Counted from the stretch's first letter, positions 1-11,928 are shown. The stretch: DNA of 64,000 nucleotides from Rhabditoides inermis (GCA_963966185.1 CAWZYM010000280.1:1-64000); one strand, 5' to 3'. The notes: a model not told the origin generated them from the letters alone. Numbers and translations are program-made.

Positions 1-398
1 TAGACAACAACAAAGTGTGGATAAGTTTGAAGTAACAAGTTGAACAAAACCAGTTTCGACTCCTATTCTAGACTGGAATTGTTTTAATTGGACAGCGCGG
101 CGGAGTCTCATCAGTAGGAACCGCTAGACAAACACATAACATGCAAACGTACAACAACACGACATAAATGTTTAGTGTAGAACTTGTCAGAAGAGAAGAG
201 GAAGAAGGGAATATAGAATCCATATAGGCGAAATAGTCGAAGCGAGTGAAAAGAAAAGTAGACAGTGAATATGCAGCGGCTGCGAGCGTGAGTGGTCAGT
301 ATGGCACGGGTCAGGTCAAGGGAATGAGAGAGAGAGGGAAGGAAGTGGGCATGAGGGGGCGGAGCGGACTGACCCCGCACGCCACTGTTCCCGCCCGA
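1..398. other. No gene recognised at window edge
   Basis: Short open frames on both strands overlap here but lack domain-like sequence or good splice context. The stretch lies 3' of the minus-strand reverse transcriptase, so it may be that element's 3' region. No GIY-YIG or other endonuclease sequence was recognised in it. Confidence 0.3.
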
Positions 399-2060
399 TC
401 AGCGAATGATAGCGAGAACGTCGTCGATACGTTTCAAACCAAGTTTCAATAAAACGGTTCTGTTTTGCATTATGACTTTCGAAAATTCTTTCTCAATCAG
501 TGCTTTCGGATATTCATTTTTGGAAAAGGTTTCCACTAGTTGTTTGCAACGGTTTTTGAACGTTAATTTTTCGGTGCAAGTTCTAAAGATTCGTATAACT
601 TCACCACGTAGTGTATTAATACCAATGGATGTTTTAATATTTGATTTATAATTTGGGTAGCGCACTACTTCGAAATTATAATCATCGGTTTTGTTATATA
701 ATTCAATTTTGAATCTCCTGTCGTTTTTATTTATATTCAGATCAAGAAATATTGCATTTTGTGAATCGGTGTTTGTTTGTTCCAATGTGAGAGAGTTGTG
801 GTAAATATTGTTAGTGATGTCACTGAGAACAGATGTTTGAGGATCATGAACGATTAACAAATCATCCATGTATCTGAATGCATTAAAACCAAATTTGAAA
901 GACGGTTCGTGTTTTTTGATATACGCAAACTCCATGTAAGATAGTGTTAAATCAGCAATAGACGGAGAAGCGTTGTTTCCTTGTGGAATGCCAGATGTTT
1001 GTTTGAAGAGTTTATTGCCATATACTGCGAAGCTGTTTTCCAGAACGTATTGTATTAAGTATTTTACGTCTATAGACGAATATGATCTTTGATTCGGTTT
1101 GTAATCGTTAGAGTAGTAAGTTTTGTTATATCCGACAATTATATTATCTTTTCCGCTGTTATTGTAACATAGGTCAATAAGTTGGAACATATTACTCATG
1201 ACTATGTCATGTGGTAAATTAGTGAATAGACTAGAAAAATCAGCACAATATAGTTCTTTTGATGACACATCTCTTATTTTCATAAGTGTGTCTATAGTTG
1301 TTAGACTATTCTTTATCGACCAGTAAATTTTAGTTTTGTTACGTTGTTTTATTAGGTTACAGTAGTTATTAAAGTGATTTTTGATATGAACAAGAATTGA
1401 TTGCAATTCCAGAGAAATAGGCTTCAAACTGCTGTTAAATGCACCGGTAATGAATCTGAATTTAATTGGGTTTTTATGCATTTTCGGAATAGCATAAATT
1501 CTTGGTAATGTTATATTATCGGATTCCATTTTTAATCGCAAGTTGTTTGTTTGAACAATGTGTCTTTCAAGGATATCGTTAATTGATTCTTTATCATACA
1601 CGGAATAAGTAACGTTTTGATTTGTAATTGTATTTTGAATCGGATCGAAACCCAACTCTTTATTCATGATGATCAGGTATAACTTTTTGCAGGTTAGAGC
1701 AAAATTTCCACTTGCTTTATCGATTTGTGTGATAACAAAGTTAGAGTGCAAGTCCTTTACTGCTAATTTTGAAACGCTAATTGATTGTTGTTCATTGTTA
1801 TCGTATTCCTCATCTAATCTTTTATGAATTTTGTTCATAATATTAAAAGAAAAATTCTGAAACACAGTTGTTTCAATTTTATAAGTTTTCATGAGTAATT
1901 CTAAATGTTTGGTTGTGTACTTTTGCAGCATTTCATGAATCTCGATTTTATTACATTGAGAATAGTTTCTAAATTTTGTTCCTTTTAGCATTAGTTGTCT
2001 CAGATTGTGGTCTGAAATAATATTCAGGTCACCTGTGACTACATGGTTATGATGTGAACC
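399..2060 (-). CDS. Reverse transcriptase of a Penelope-like (or related) retroelement, 5' part missing
   Basis: This frame encodes an RNA-directed DNA polymerase. It is open from just inside a stop at 2061-2063 to 399; the first Met is at 1991, giving 530 residues from there. Twenty-three in-frame codons upstream of that Met include VVTGDLNII, which reads like conserved RT sequence, so the true N-terminus is probably further upstream and lost. Visible motifs, counted from the Met: a DKASGNFAL block near residue 90, PKMHKNPIKFR near 165, SGIPQGNNASPSIADL near 334, and the catalytic FRYMDDLL near 371 with its Asp pair intact. No C-terminal GIY-YIG domain follows. The spacing recalls Penelope-like elements, including those with an N-terminal or absent endonuclease, but the clade is inferred. 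Coding looks intact apart from the 5' end. Confidence 0.8.
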   Translation of the reverse strand, partial: GSHHNHVVTGDLNIISDHNLRQLMLKGTKFRNYSQCNKIEIHEMLQKYTTKHLELLMKTYKIETTVFQNFSFNIMNKIHKRLDEEYDNNEQQSISVSKLAVKDLHSNFVITQIDKASGNFALTCKKLYLIIMNKELGFDPIQNTITNQNVTYSVYDKESINDILERHIVQTNNLRLKMESDNITLPRIYAIPKMHKNPIKFRFITGAFNSSLKPISLELQSILVHIKNHFNNYCNLIKQRNKTKIYWSIKNSLTTIDTLMKIRDVSSKELYCADFSSLFTNLPHDIVMSNMFQLIDLCYNNSGKDNIIVGYNKTYYSNDYKPNQRSYSSIDVKYLIQYVLENSFAVYGNKLFKQTSGIPQGNNASPSIADLTLSYMEFAYIKKHEPSFKFGFNAFRYMDDLLIVHDPQTSVLSDITNNIYHNSLTLEQTNTDSQNAIFLDLNINKNDRRFKIELYNKTDDYNFEVVRYPNYKSNIKTSIGINTLRGEVIRIFRTCTEKLTFKNRCKQLVETFSKNEYPKALIEKEFSKVIMQNRTVLLKLGLKRIDDVLAIIR

Positions 2061-2262
2061 TTATCGTCTCACAGTGAACGGCTCCGGATATCGATCGATA
2101 ACAGCAGCGTACTTCTCTTCCGCTCGCGGGTGCCGCCGTTGCCCTTCAATTCGCCTTCGCTTTGTACCTTCCTTTCCTCCAATTGAGATTCCGCGCTTCG
2201 CCGACTAGTTGCACTTCCACAGGCTTATTTGGCGTTGCCTTATCGTCTCACAGTGAACGGCT
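2059..2262. repeat. 25-bp direct repeat pair upstream of the RT
   Basis: CCTTATCGTCTCACAGTGAA plus CGGCT occurs at 2059-2083 and again at 2238-2262, 179 bp apart. The left copy coincides with the point where the RT frame closes. It may be a remnant of an element terminus or a local duplication made on insertion. Confidence 0.6.
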
Positions 2263-2768
2263 TCAATTTGAGAATTAGTCGATACTCCACGAAACCTCAT
2301 ATCCAAGCGGCGGCGGCGGTGACTTTCATTGTCGTCGGGTGGTCATTCGAGGGAGCGCGGGAAGGGGCAACCGCTCGCGGGGACGGGAAAATGAGAAGTG
2401 ATTTTCGGAGGCGAAATACGCAACCGACACAGGGCAAAGTACTTTTCGGACTGTCTGGTATGACATTTTGTGAAATATACTTAGCCAAGTACGAACTTAG
2501 ATGGTGCCATGTCCCCCATGGACACAACTCTTTTATCAGTGATAAAACGACATCTGGCGGTTGTGGTTGTACTCATGGTTGTACGTTGCGCCTTTGCAAG
2601 CAATCGAAATGTCAACTCTGTTGCAGTGAACGTGATTTGAATGAAAACTGTGATTACTTACTCATACTTACACTGTCTAGTTTAATGTGATAAAGTGTAT
2701 TGAAACGCTTTTGTCGTTCATGATCTTTGTACTACTGATGATACGTATTCGAGAGTTCTAAACTGACA

Positions 2769-3145
2769 TAGGTGAACTCCGGGGAAAAATAAAGTGCCCG
2801 GCGATCAGGGGAAATCATGGTTCACGATCACGATTATGACATTCAAAATTTTGGGCAATCACAAATTTGCAATCACAAAAAGCAATCACAAATTTGCGAA
2901 TTGAATTTACCAGTGCGATTCCGCAAGACAAACGAATATCCAAAATCCAAACACGGGCGGCGTCAGCTGGTAGCTGAAGCTCCGCCTACTTTCGCCGGTT
3001 CAAATGGCCGATCAGTCTCGTGTTTTTGTTGATTTCTATTGATTACTTCTCGTTCACCCATTTTCGCGCTAAAAGATTGATTAGAGCGCACATATTTTGA
3101 CCTCACCGGGCCCAGCTCATTCTTTCCCCGGAGTTCTTTTTTAAC
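2769..3145. mobile_element. MITE with AACTCCGGGG terminal inverted repeats (unit I copy)
   Basis: The left end reads GAACTCCGGGGAAAAAT and the right end ATTCTTTCCCCGGAGTTC, an inverted pair about 370 bp apart. The left outermost bases are eroded compared with the better copy at 11929. Confidence 0.6.
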
Positions 3146-4524
3146 ATACAAATACTTGGTGTGCAGTAAAATAATGAATATTCGTTTCTGCGGGTCAAAA
3201 GTGCGGATCATAAGATTGAATACTCTGATAACTTTATCAGTTGAGTAGATTGGACGCGAAGCTTTCGGATCTTGTCAGTTTGCTAGCCTTCATTCTTCTT
3301 CTATATATCTGATCCATTACAACAAAGAACGATTCCAGGATTATGCAAACCTGAATGAAATAAGTGAACAAACAACAAAACAAAGTAAACTGACCAGTGG
3401 AAAGAGTACAAGCGTGTGGAACATGCCCTGATACATCGTATCACAGGAAGCGTCAGAGATGCGGGGAGTGCTGAAGTGAAATAATGGTTCTCTCCCTCTC
3501 TCTCCCCCCCTCTCTCTCTCTCCTTCTCTCTCTCACTCACCCATCCAACACCACTCTCCCTATCTCCTCTCATCCCTTTCTGTCTCCCTCCTTCCCTCTT
3601 TCTCGCTCTCTTTTTCTCTTCCTCTCCCCTTGGGTGGAATGTTCTTGACGGTGACGGTTTTTTTCCGCCAGGCATGTGGGGAATAGTTTGATGATCTTAG
3701 ATTATATATTTTTAATGTTTAAAAACACATTTTAGAGTGATTCGAAAGAGCAGGTTTGTTTTGATATTTTAGTCAGCTGCAAAGAGATTTTATGCATGTG
3801 CTTTTGTTTAATCAGATCCAGACAAACCTCTTCTCTTTACTTACGTACTTTTCGAAAAAGAATGGACGTCCTTTTCTCAAATTTCGAAGAAATTTTTTTA
3901 CATTGGTGAATTACGAAAATAAAACATACATATTACAAACTCACTAGTCAGAATGTCATGATTGAAAATACAAAAAAACTTATACAACACTACCACATCT
4001 ACATAGTAGTATTCACCGGTTTCGAATTATACAATAGTTTCTGTGATTCCCGCTTTTTTGAAACTGATAGATCATGTGTTGCCGAACAATGTTGTGTTAT
4101 ATACGAATGTATCTAAATTAGAAACCTTCGAAATAGCTTGGTCGAATCGCTCACGCGTCTGCCGGTCGCTCATTGACGCGCGCTACACACGTTACAAATT
4201 TCTCTCTTCTTCCCTTCATCTCCTAAGCAGTTCCTAGCAAGTTACTAGCTAGTCGAAATGAAATTCTACTACGAGTAAACTAGCCAATCTTCACTAGTTC
4301 TCATGCAATATCACGAGTACCGTTAAGTTTGTTTATCAGCAGTTTCAAGTTATACAACCGTCGCCAATAAGAGGACTGACCTAAGGCTCTCGAGTACAAA
4401 TCGCTAGCTGTATACAAGGGTCCATCAATTAATGCAATAAATTTGGATCAGATGACGTCACAGACTTCTGACTAGAGGCTCAGGAAAGTTGTGAAGGTGG
4501 TCGTCACTCCACCGTGACTAGCGG

Positions 4525-4700
4525 TACATCATTGGCCGCCGAGAGGATTGAACTCGGGACCGCATGATAGCTGCGCGCACATCCACTGCGCTAGCCACCC
4601 CATATTCCCAAAGAAGTTTCATCATGATGTGGAATAGCTCAAGTGGTAGGGTGAGGGCGTACTGAAACCAGGCGCGTTCGATCTTCATATCTGCCTGTTT
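4525..4700. repeat. Two head-to-head tRNA-like (SINE-type) sequences
   Basis: On the minus strand, about 4603 down to 4535, TGGCTAGCGCAGTGGA resembles a Pol III A box and GAGTTCAATCC a B box. On the plus strand, about 4630-4695, TAGCTCAAGTGGTAG and GCGCGTTCGATC look like a second pair. Neither folds into a convincing tRNA with a paired acceptor stem, so these are better read as tRNA-derived repeats than as functional tRNA genes. Unit II has the counterpart at 13690-13860, where the minus-strand half has lost bases. Confidence 0.45.
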
Positions 4701-4798
4701 GTTTTGCGAATGTTTTGCAAATGTTTGTAAATGAATTCGAATGTTGCTTTCAGAATCATTTATGTATGCACATACGTACATTAGGTTTTGAGCCACAA

Positions 4799-4908
4799 TG
4801 ACTACAGAGTGCGGGTGAGGCGCGGGTGGGGCGCGGGTGGGATGCGGGTGGCTGACGACTAGTTGACGGCCCGCACCCCACCCGCACCCCACCCGCACTC
4901 TGTAGTCA
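4799..4908. repeat. G/C-rich inverted repeat of CGGGTG motifs
   Basis: ACTACAGAGTGCGGGTG at 4801 is mirrored by CACCCGCACTCTGTAGT ending at 4908. Several CGGGTG and CACCCG tandem copies lie between, so a long hairpin is possible. Unit II carries an expanded version at 13962-14102. Confidence 0.7.
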
Positions 4909-5840
4909 GTGCACTGAAACCTCGGTCATGAGTTGTAATTGCAGAGCCGAGTGCGTTAAACTGATCTTCCTTATTATATTATGTTAATGGTAGTATTACT
5001 GTTAAAATTGGGAAGTTGTGGCACAGAGATCAAAGCAGCCTCACCCGCACTGCTCTGCTCCTCCCCTATTCGCACGTTCTTTAACTGCCGAGCGCTCTCA
5101 CTCGCCCTCTCCTCACCGATCGATCCATTTGATTTCAGGCCGGCTGTCCATTCTGGATCGCACGAGAAAGAGAGCGCGCGCAGAGAGCGTGCGCGAGTGA
5201 GAGAATCAGAGGTCAGAGAGAGAAAGAGAGTGGCTGATCGAAAAGCGGGGCATGCTCGGCTGGAAGAAGAGAGAGCGCGCAGAGAGCGTACGCTCATGAG
5301 AGAGCCGAGAGGCCGGGATGTGAGAGAGGCTGAGCGAAAGGCGGGGCATGAGCGTTTGGCCAATCAGATTGCACTGACAGTGGGCCGAGCGACCAATGAG
5401 CGCAGAGTGCAGTGGGCGGGGCTTACGTGATGCACACCGTCGTCGTCGTCGTCGTCGTCGTAAACACGTTTAGTGGCAGAATGAGCGAAAAGTTGTTTTG
5501 GATATTTTGAAAGCAGCAACCGATATTTATTTCTTGTATCATACTCATAAGTCTTGTCAAATGATATTCTAACAAAAAAAACACATACTATGGAGTATAT
5601 CGTATTGGGATAGAAGAAATTGAGTATGCCTTGGGGGTGACGCGCTGCGCGCGTCGAAGATCAAGACATCAATGATGCTATGCGTGCGATTCAGCTGCAG
5701 CGCGTGCGATCGGCGAATTGCAAGGCGCGCGCACGCAAATGAGGAGTGATCTCTGATCGGGGCTGTCGCGCACGCGCCAAACTCGACCGGACAGTGTCAT
5801 TTCTTCTCAGTGGCTGCAGGCGTGCGGCGAGGGAGGCGCT

Positions 5841-5937
5841 ATGGTTCCGTTTGCTTTTTGGCAAACGGTGCTAGCCTTAGTGCTCTTGCCCACTTTACTA
5901 TGCGGCTGCGGTAGCGACCGCACGAGATTGGTACGTG

Positions 5938-5996
<59 letters not shown>

Positions 5997-6885
5997 CTCG
6001 CTCTCTATCTCTCTCTCTCTCCTTTTCTTCCATCCTCTCCCCTCCACATTTTCTCTCCCTCTCTTTCTGGAGTGACTACATTGATTATGTGTACTTTTTA
6101 GAAGGACGGACAGGAGACGGGGAGTGGCCAAGCAGCTGCCGGCAACCAAGCCGCTACGATGGTGAATAGATCTCTCCCCGATCTCTTTTTCTTTTTCTGC
6201 TCCTCTCGATTATCAGGATACATCCTTGCAGGGCCAAGGGGAGCAGCACGCAGAGCAGAAAACACAACAAGCTCACCCAACGGTGAGTGACTGAATCTCT
6301 GAAATTATCTCTACTTCTGGCACAAATGTGGTAGCAAACATGAATCGATTGATTATCGATGAAAAATCGCATCTGATTTTGGCGAAGATTCCTTGACTAT
6401 CGATGAAATGTGGCTACTGTGATGTGACGTGTTGTTTGCAGACCAGCAAGCATACGCAAGACGACCAAGGAGGCGAGCGCGAAGTCGATGATCACAAGGT
6501 ATTGATAACGTTGTCGAACCGCTGATCGCTGACTCGCATCACAGGCGCCGAAACGCGACAAGCAGATCGAGCAGCTGTCTAAGATGTCTGCCGTCACCCC
6601 TCCTCGCTCACGCACCGCCGCTGCCGCACAGCCTGTGCCCACGGAACACAAGTCAGTCCTTACCTTTACAACGTCTTTCAACCGGTACTTGATCGATACG
6701 CAGTCGATATCCGATCGATAATCACTTCTGGTTTTTTGCTTTGCTGCCACATGAGAGCATGCAGCCCCGCAGTCAGTATGGAGGTATGCACTAACAACGC
6801 TGTGTCGACGCCGGATCAATGGATTGCGAAGAATCTTGCAAAAGGATCTGTGGTCACTGCATCCGTCACCGCACGCGGCAGTTGA
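5841..6885 (+). CDS. Putative secreted, Gln/Ala-rich protein (unit I copy), 6 exons
   Basis: Proposed exons are 5841-5930, 6102-6161, 6217-6282, 6442-6498, 6545-6651 and 6765-6885. All junctions are GT-AG and in phase, giving about 166 residues. Residues 1-22 (MVPFAFWQTVLALVLLPTLL, then CG) form a typical signal peptide. The remainder is hydrophilic, rich in Q, A, T and E, with no recognised domain. The C-terminal exon has one Cys and the short tryptophan motif DQWIAKNL. The first intron holds a long CT microsatellite (5942-6000). The last acceptor is weak and could lie a few bases away. The near-identical unit II copy keeps the frame throughout, which supports real coding. Function is unknown. 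Confidence 0.6.
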
Positions 6886-7171
6886 CGAATGCGGAATGAG
6901 AAGAGCAGCAGAAATAGGATGAAATGATACAAAGAATGAGAAAGATATATGTGTTCATGAAACATATGAAACACGTGAAACAAGCTGTTGGACAGTATGG
7001 ACAGTCGGGAGTCGGGAACTGTGATGACTGTACTCAATGTCTGTGCACTCTGATCGCTTACTTGGTTCAGTGAGGGACAGCGCGGGCAAAGCAGGACTCG
7101 ATATTCTTCGGAGCTGAGGACCTTGCATGCGAAAGAAGATATTGAAAGACAGTCTGACTCGGAGGACTGAC

Positions 7172-7363
7172 TTAGGACAAACTTATTCTAGGCGGGAAGT
7201 GGTGTGTAGATGAGAGAGGGAGAGATAGAGGGAGAGAGAGGGAGAGAGAGGGATAGAGAGAGAGAGAGAGAGATAGAGAGAAGAATAGAGAGAGGGATAG
7301 AGAGAGGGATAGAGAGGGAGAGGAAGGGGAAGGTGAGGGAGGGAGGGAGAAAGAGTGAGAGAG

Positions 7364-7418
<55 letters not shown>

Positions 7419-7766
7419 AGGAGGAAGGAAGACAAAAGGGATAAAACAAGGGGAGAGAGCACATGGGGATGGAGAGAGACAGATAGAGAGAGACGAACGA
7501 ATTATATGGTATCGTGAACGGGTCCGTTGTATATTGTTTTCCATTTCTCAGGTGTAGATCAACCCAAATCAAAAATTACGTGTTGAAACTTTTACCCAGT
7601 CAGTTTGGCGACGTAGTGTGGCAGGTGTAAATTTAAAGCTCAATTCTGAATTCTTTCTGGCAAACACTTGTTGTTGTAGGAATGCGTCTCTGACCAGTGC
7701 AAGCGGAAGATATGTTTCGCCTGTACAACCAGCTGCAAAGGAGTTCAAAGAAAAGTGATCAAATAA

Positions 7767-7818
<52 letters not shown>
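7172..7818. repeat. GA-rich microsatellite followed by a TA microsatellite
   Basis: 7205-7485 is imperfect (GA)n with GGGATAGAGAGA variants, and 7775-7818 is (TA)n. Open frames across the GA array are low-complexity artefacts. The TA run is the insertion site of the fold-back element that follows. Confidence 0.9.
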
Positions 7819-7819
<1 letters not shown>

Positions 7820-7822
<3 letters not shown>

Positions 7823-9201
7823 ACTGTCTCTGTAAGAATCGGACGAGGTGGTTACTAGGAGCTATGTCATTGCACATTGGGGTTATCGAAGGTCCTCTAC
7901 AAGATGCAAATAGTCGTTTTTGTCAAATATGCAAATTTGGCCCATTAAGGGACCACTACCTCAAATCGGTCAGTTTTTGTCAAAACACTTCAAATAAGGA
8001 CTCGTTCAATTTCTTATCCGATTTTAAGAACTTTTTCATATACTGAACTTTTCGAAAAAATCTGATTTGAAAAAGTTATGACCACAAAAATGAAAAATTT
8101 GCATATTTTCAATTTTTATGAGTATCTTCCGGTCCGAAAAAACAAAAATGAATTACACCATTAGAAAGAGCGTTTTATGTTTAGTTTGCATGATTTTTAA
8201 CATAAAAATCGATTGGACCGTCTTTCGCCATCCAGACGATTGAAAGTGGTCCAGACAGCAGAAATGGGGCTGTGTGAACATTTTCATGTTATATCAATCC
8301 GAAAAAAACAAAAACTAAATACACCATCAGAATCTACGTATTTTGTTTTGTAAATGAGCACGTTTTCACGAAAATCGATTGCACTGTCTTTCACAATCCG
8401 GACAGTTGAAAATGATCTGTAAACAATGCACACAGTTCTGTTCAGTTTACCTGTTGTATCAATCTGAATTAACTGGAACAGATTGTAGTATCAGAATCAA
8501 CGCATTTTGTCTTTTATACGGAACGCGTAGATTCTCGTGTTTTCTTGAGAATTGAATTCAACTGTAACTTATTAACGACGTTAATCAATCCTTTTTGACT
8601 ACTTTCAACTGTGCGGATTGTGAAAGACAGTGCAATCGATTTTCGTGAAAACGTGCACATTTACAAAACAAAATACGTAGATTCTAATGGTGTATTTAGT
8701 TTTTGTTTTTTCGGATTGCTATAACATGAAAATGTTCACACAGCCCCATTTCTGCTGTCGGGACCACTTTCAATCGTCTGGATGGCGAAAGACGGTCCAA
8801 TCCATTTTTATGTTAAAAATCATGCAAACTAAACATAAAACGCTCTTTCTAATGGTGTAGTTCATTTTTGTTTTTTCGGACCGGAAACTCATAAAAATTG
8901 AAAATATGCAAATTTTTCATTTTTGTGGTCATAACTTTTTCAAATCAGATTTTTTAGAAAAGTTTAGTATATGAAAAAAGTTCTTAAAATCGGATAAGGA
9001 ATCGAACAAGTCCTTATTTGAAGTGTTTTGACAAAAACTGACCGATTTGAGGTAGTGGTCCCTTAATGGGCCAAATTTGCATATTTGACAAAAACGACTA
9101 TTTGCATCTTGTAGAGAACTTTTAATAATCCCAATGTGCGCTGACACAGCTCCTAGTAACCACATGCCCGAAAAGTCTTCGATTCTTACAGAGACAGTGT
9201 G
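7820..9201. mobile_element. 1.38-kb fold-back element with ~600-bp arms
   Basis: CACACTGTCTCTGTAAGAATC at the left end is mirrored by GATTCTTACAGAGACAGTGTG at the right. The arms (about 7820-8416 and 8603-9201) are nearly perfect inverted copies around a spacer of about 190 bp. No transposase frame is present. Unit II has the empty site: there the TA run continues straight into ACTGAGTAGAAAGTGG (17041). Insertion therefore postdates the segmental duplication, or was lost cleanly from unit II. Confidence 0.85.
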
Positions 9202-10044
9202 ATATAACTGAGTAGAAAGTGGAAAACTTGATTTTCCAGACACTTAGGGCTAATCAGAACTACTTATGATTGCATGTTATAGAGAATACTTCCATCTGGG
9301 CAAATTCGAGGCATCTACTTCCTCGCTTCCCTATTTCCTCACGTATGTATATATTTATATGATTTGGGTTTGTATTCTGCAATGTGGTATCCCAAAGAAA
9401 GTGTACCCTCTGTTTTTCGAAATTGAGTTAGCACCGGAATGTGAAATAAGACCAAAAATGTTGCACTTTTGTCAATTGCACCATATGAGCATATGACGTA
9501 AAATGCCGATAAGTTGGAGAAACCATTACTCATCGTGCACGTTTGTGCACGTTTCTGCACACTTTTATCTTGAACGAGTGAATTCATAAACAAATTAGAA
9601 GAACTTTAACTTTTATACGCGAACGTACTTTGTTTTAGACATATTTTCACATCCTACTGCTAACTCAACTTCGAAAACCAGAGGGTACACTACCTTTAAG
9701 CTCCCGTGATAGTAGTAGTATTTTGTAGAAGTACCAAATGATATTTTGTGCAAACCGCATGTTTAGCACTGTCGGGTTTCTATTAGTCGATGAATTGAAG
9801 ACTTTCCGCCGTTCCACCATTCCCGCGATGCTGTCTTCACTCAGAAAGGTTCTTTTTTTATGAAACACGATTTATAAAAGAAGTACAGTAATTTTATGAC
9901 AAAGAGTGACTAAAAAACGTTTAAAAAACCGAAAACTTAAAAAAATTTCTTTTTAATTGTCTGTCAAAACATTACTGTACCTGTCTTATACTTCTTCAAA
10001 AATATTAAACCTTACGTTCATTGCTATTTTAGAAAGCATGCGGC
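9202..10044. other. Non-coding stretch between the fold-back element and the next gene
   Basis: No supported coding sequence. 9202-9447 is repeated at 17041-17287, and 9448-10044 at 26902-27491. The break between those two halves marks where unit II was interrupted by 9.6 kb. This stretch probably includes the promoter of the gene at 10045. Confidence 0.6.
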
Positions 10045-11345
10045 ATGTCTGCAACATGTCCGTCATCCGATTTCCATGGTCTCACATTGGAGCGGGAGAC
10101 CATGAAAAATATCTACAAAGACTTCCGAAAGAGTATGTTGAAATGACAGTACGTTGTATATCCTTCCATTTACAGGAACCAGCAGTCTGCACACAGAGGA
10201 TGTGGATGATATTCGGCTCGGCCGATTGTTCAAGATCATTTTCGACAAATACTACAACAACTCGAGCACTGCACTAAGCCCCGACGAAGCGGCGGTGATC
10301 AAGGAAACATCTCAATGTGAGTTGTGAAAACGAGTTGAATTGTAGAGACATGTTTCGACTGACTCTTTTCACTTGGCAGGGACCGTCAAGACATGGGGAG
10401 ATGAGCTGAGAGAGGCTGAGAAGGCGAGGCGGCAGGAGAAGGCGCGGGAGATAGTAAAGAGGGCGTGTCGCTTCGTGGCTGCCGCGTTCGACCCCAACTG
10501 CCTCCAACTGGCAGTGCGAGGATTGCTCTGCGTCGGGCTTCCGATGTGAGTGTTTTCCATTTTCAATGTTTCGAAATACGATTCAATTCATTTTTGTCAA
10601 TAGTACTTTACACCTTGTTTCAGCGAAGCAGCAGCGATTTCTCTGCTCGATCCAATGGGACCGACATATGAAATTCTGGAGATCGTGAACAATTATCTGA
10701 AATCTAGTGAAAATAAAACGGACAGACTCGGACGATATGATCACAAAACTTGTGTGGACTATAAAAGTGATTCCTAGTCTTTTGTACGAGGCACTGACAT
10801 GCAATGCGTATCGGGAAGAGCTGATTTCGGAGTTGAGTGCGGCCGGCACGGGATATGGAACCGAAGACGATCTGGTAGATTTCATTTTTAACAATCAGTG
10901 TGCTCACTCAGCGTGTTCCAGACAACGACTGGAACACGAAACAGCCAGACCGACCGCGTGAACCTACTCAATGCTGCAGCTATCGCTTACATTGCGATAG
11001 AGAAGCTTCCAGGAGATGCACCGCTCACACAGGTGCGTCATAGTTATACTGTTTGTTTGATTGTAGCCGTTAAGAAATTCATCTCATCATTCGCCACAAC
11101 AGGAAATGGACTGGACTCGTGCATACTTTTGGTCGGAGACATCTTCAGACTGATCACGAGACTCGACAAAGACAATATCGCCTGTCTTATCGGTGAGTTG
11201 GATGATTGAAAAACGCGTACATGACTCGTTTGTTGCAGAACCTATCGAACGCCATTTTCCCAGTGATGAGCACGGAGTTATGAAGTCTGCGTTTCAAAAC
11301 GTGAAGGACATGAATGCTCTAGAGAGTAGTTTGGAGAATATGTAG
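10045..11345 (+). CDS. Unrecognised helical protein gene with two frame breaks (unit I copy)
   Basis: Well-supported exons: 10045-10132, 10176-10316, 10380-10545, 10624 to about 10720, about 10730-10874, 10922-11032, then a block to 11192 and 11239-11345. Most introns are short (43-79 bases) and in phase. The protein begins MSATCPSSDF and is rich in charged helices (for example DELREAEKARRQEKAREIVK). It also contains GTGYGTEDDL, superficially like an annexin repeat motif, but the other annexin blocks were not found. Two joins fail by one base: near 10725 and between 11032 and 11100. Either I missed introns, the assembly has indels, or the gene is decaying. No function is assigned. Unit II keeps only its first exons. 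Confidence 0.5.
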
Positions 11346-11928
11346 AAAATGATACAAGTTCATGAACTCCACAAACGCGTACGTTTCAAAGCAGATGAGA
11401 AAAACTTAAAGAGAAAATATCAGTAGTAAACTCACAACTATTTCAGTTGTCCGCATCCTTCCATCTTCTATTCACAATTATCAGTAGTGTGACCGGAAGA
11501 AAGGAGTTATCGGATGGTGTCAAGGTACTCTCGATTTCGGAGGCGTTTTCAAAAGCCGAAATACGCAACCGGAACAGGGCAAAGTACTCTTCCAACTATC
11601 TGGTAAAAATTTTTTGTGAAATATACTTAGCCAAGTACGAATTCAGATGGTGCCATGTCCCCCATGGATACAACTCCTTTATCAGTGATAAAACGACATC
11701 TGGCGCATGAGGCTCATGGCTGTACGTTGCGCCTTTGCAAGCAATCGAAATGTCAGCTCTGTTGCAGTGAAAGTGATTCGAATGAAAACTGTGATTACTT
11801 ATTCATACTTGACACTGTCTAGTTTAATGTGATAAAGTATATTGAAACGCTTTTGTCGTTCATGATCTTTGTACTACTGATGATACGTATTCGAGAGTTC
11901 TAAACTGACATAGGTGAACTTTGTCGCT

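Larger units (their letters stand above)
2401..11541. repeat. Unit I of a ~9-kb tandem segmental duplication
   Basis: From the GCCGAAATACGCAACCG-type start near 2401, this sequence recurs with small differences from 11542 onward (unit II) and from 27877 (unit III). It contains, in order: a TTAA-bounded MITE, tRNA-like sequences, a G/C-rich hairpin, the secreted-protein gene at 5841, GA and TA microsatellites, a long fold-back element unique to this copy, and the unrecognised gene at 10045. The end of unit I joins directly to the start of unit II near 11541, which shows a head-to-tail arrangement. Confidence 0.85.

Noticed and set aside
4525..4610. Functional tRNA gene on the minus strand
   Set aside because: A- and B-box-like strings are present, but acceptor and anticodon arms do not pair, and the sequence travels with the duplicated repeat unit.
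7172..7572. Overlapping open frames of 96-129 codons in the GA/CT array (also 16393-16770, 33245-33666, 34575-34926)
   Set aside because: All frames on both strands are open because the sequence is a microsatellite.
7864..8046. 60- and 104-codon frames (7864-8046 plus, 8929-9243 minus)
   Set aside because: They are mirror images within the arms of the fold-back element, with no independent support.
10800..10874. Annexin gene suggested by GTGYGTEDDL
   Set aside because: Only one short motif matches; the rest of the protein lacks the four-repeat annexin pattern.
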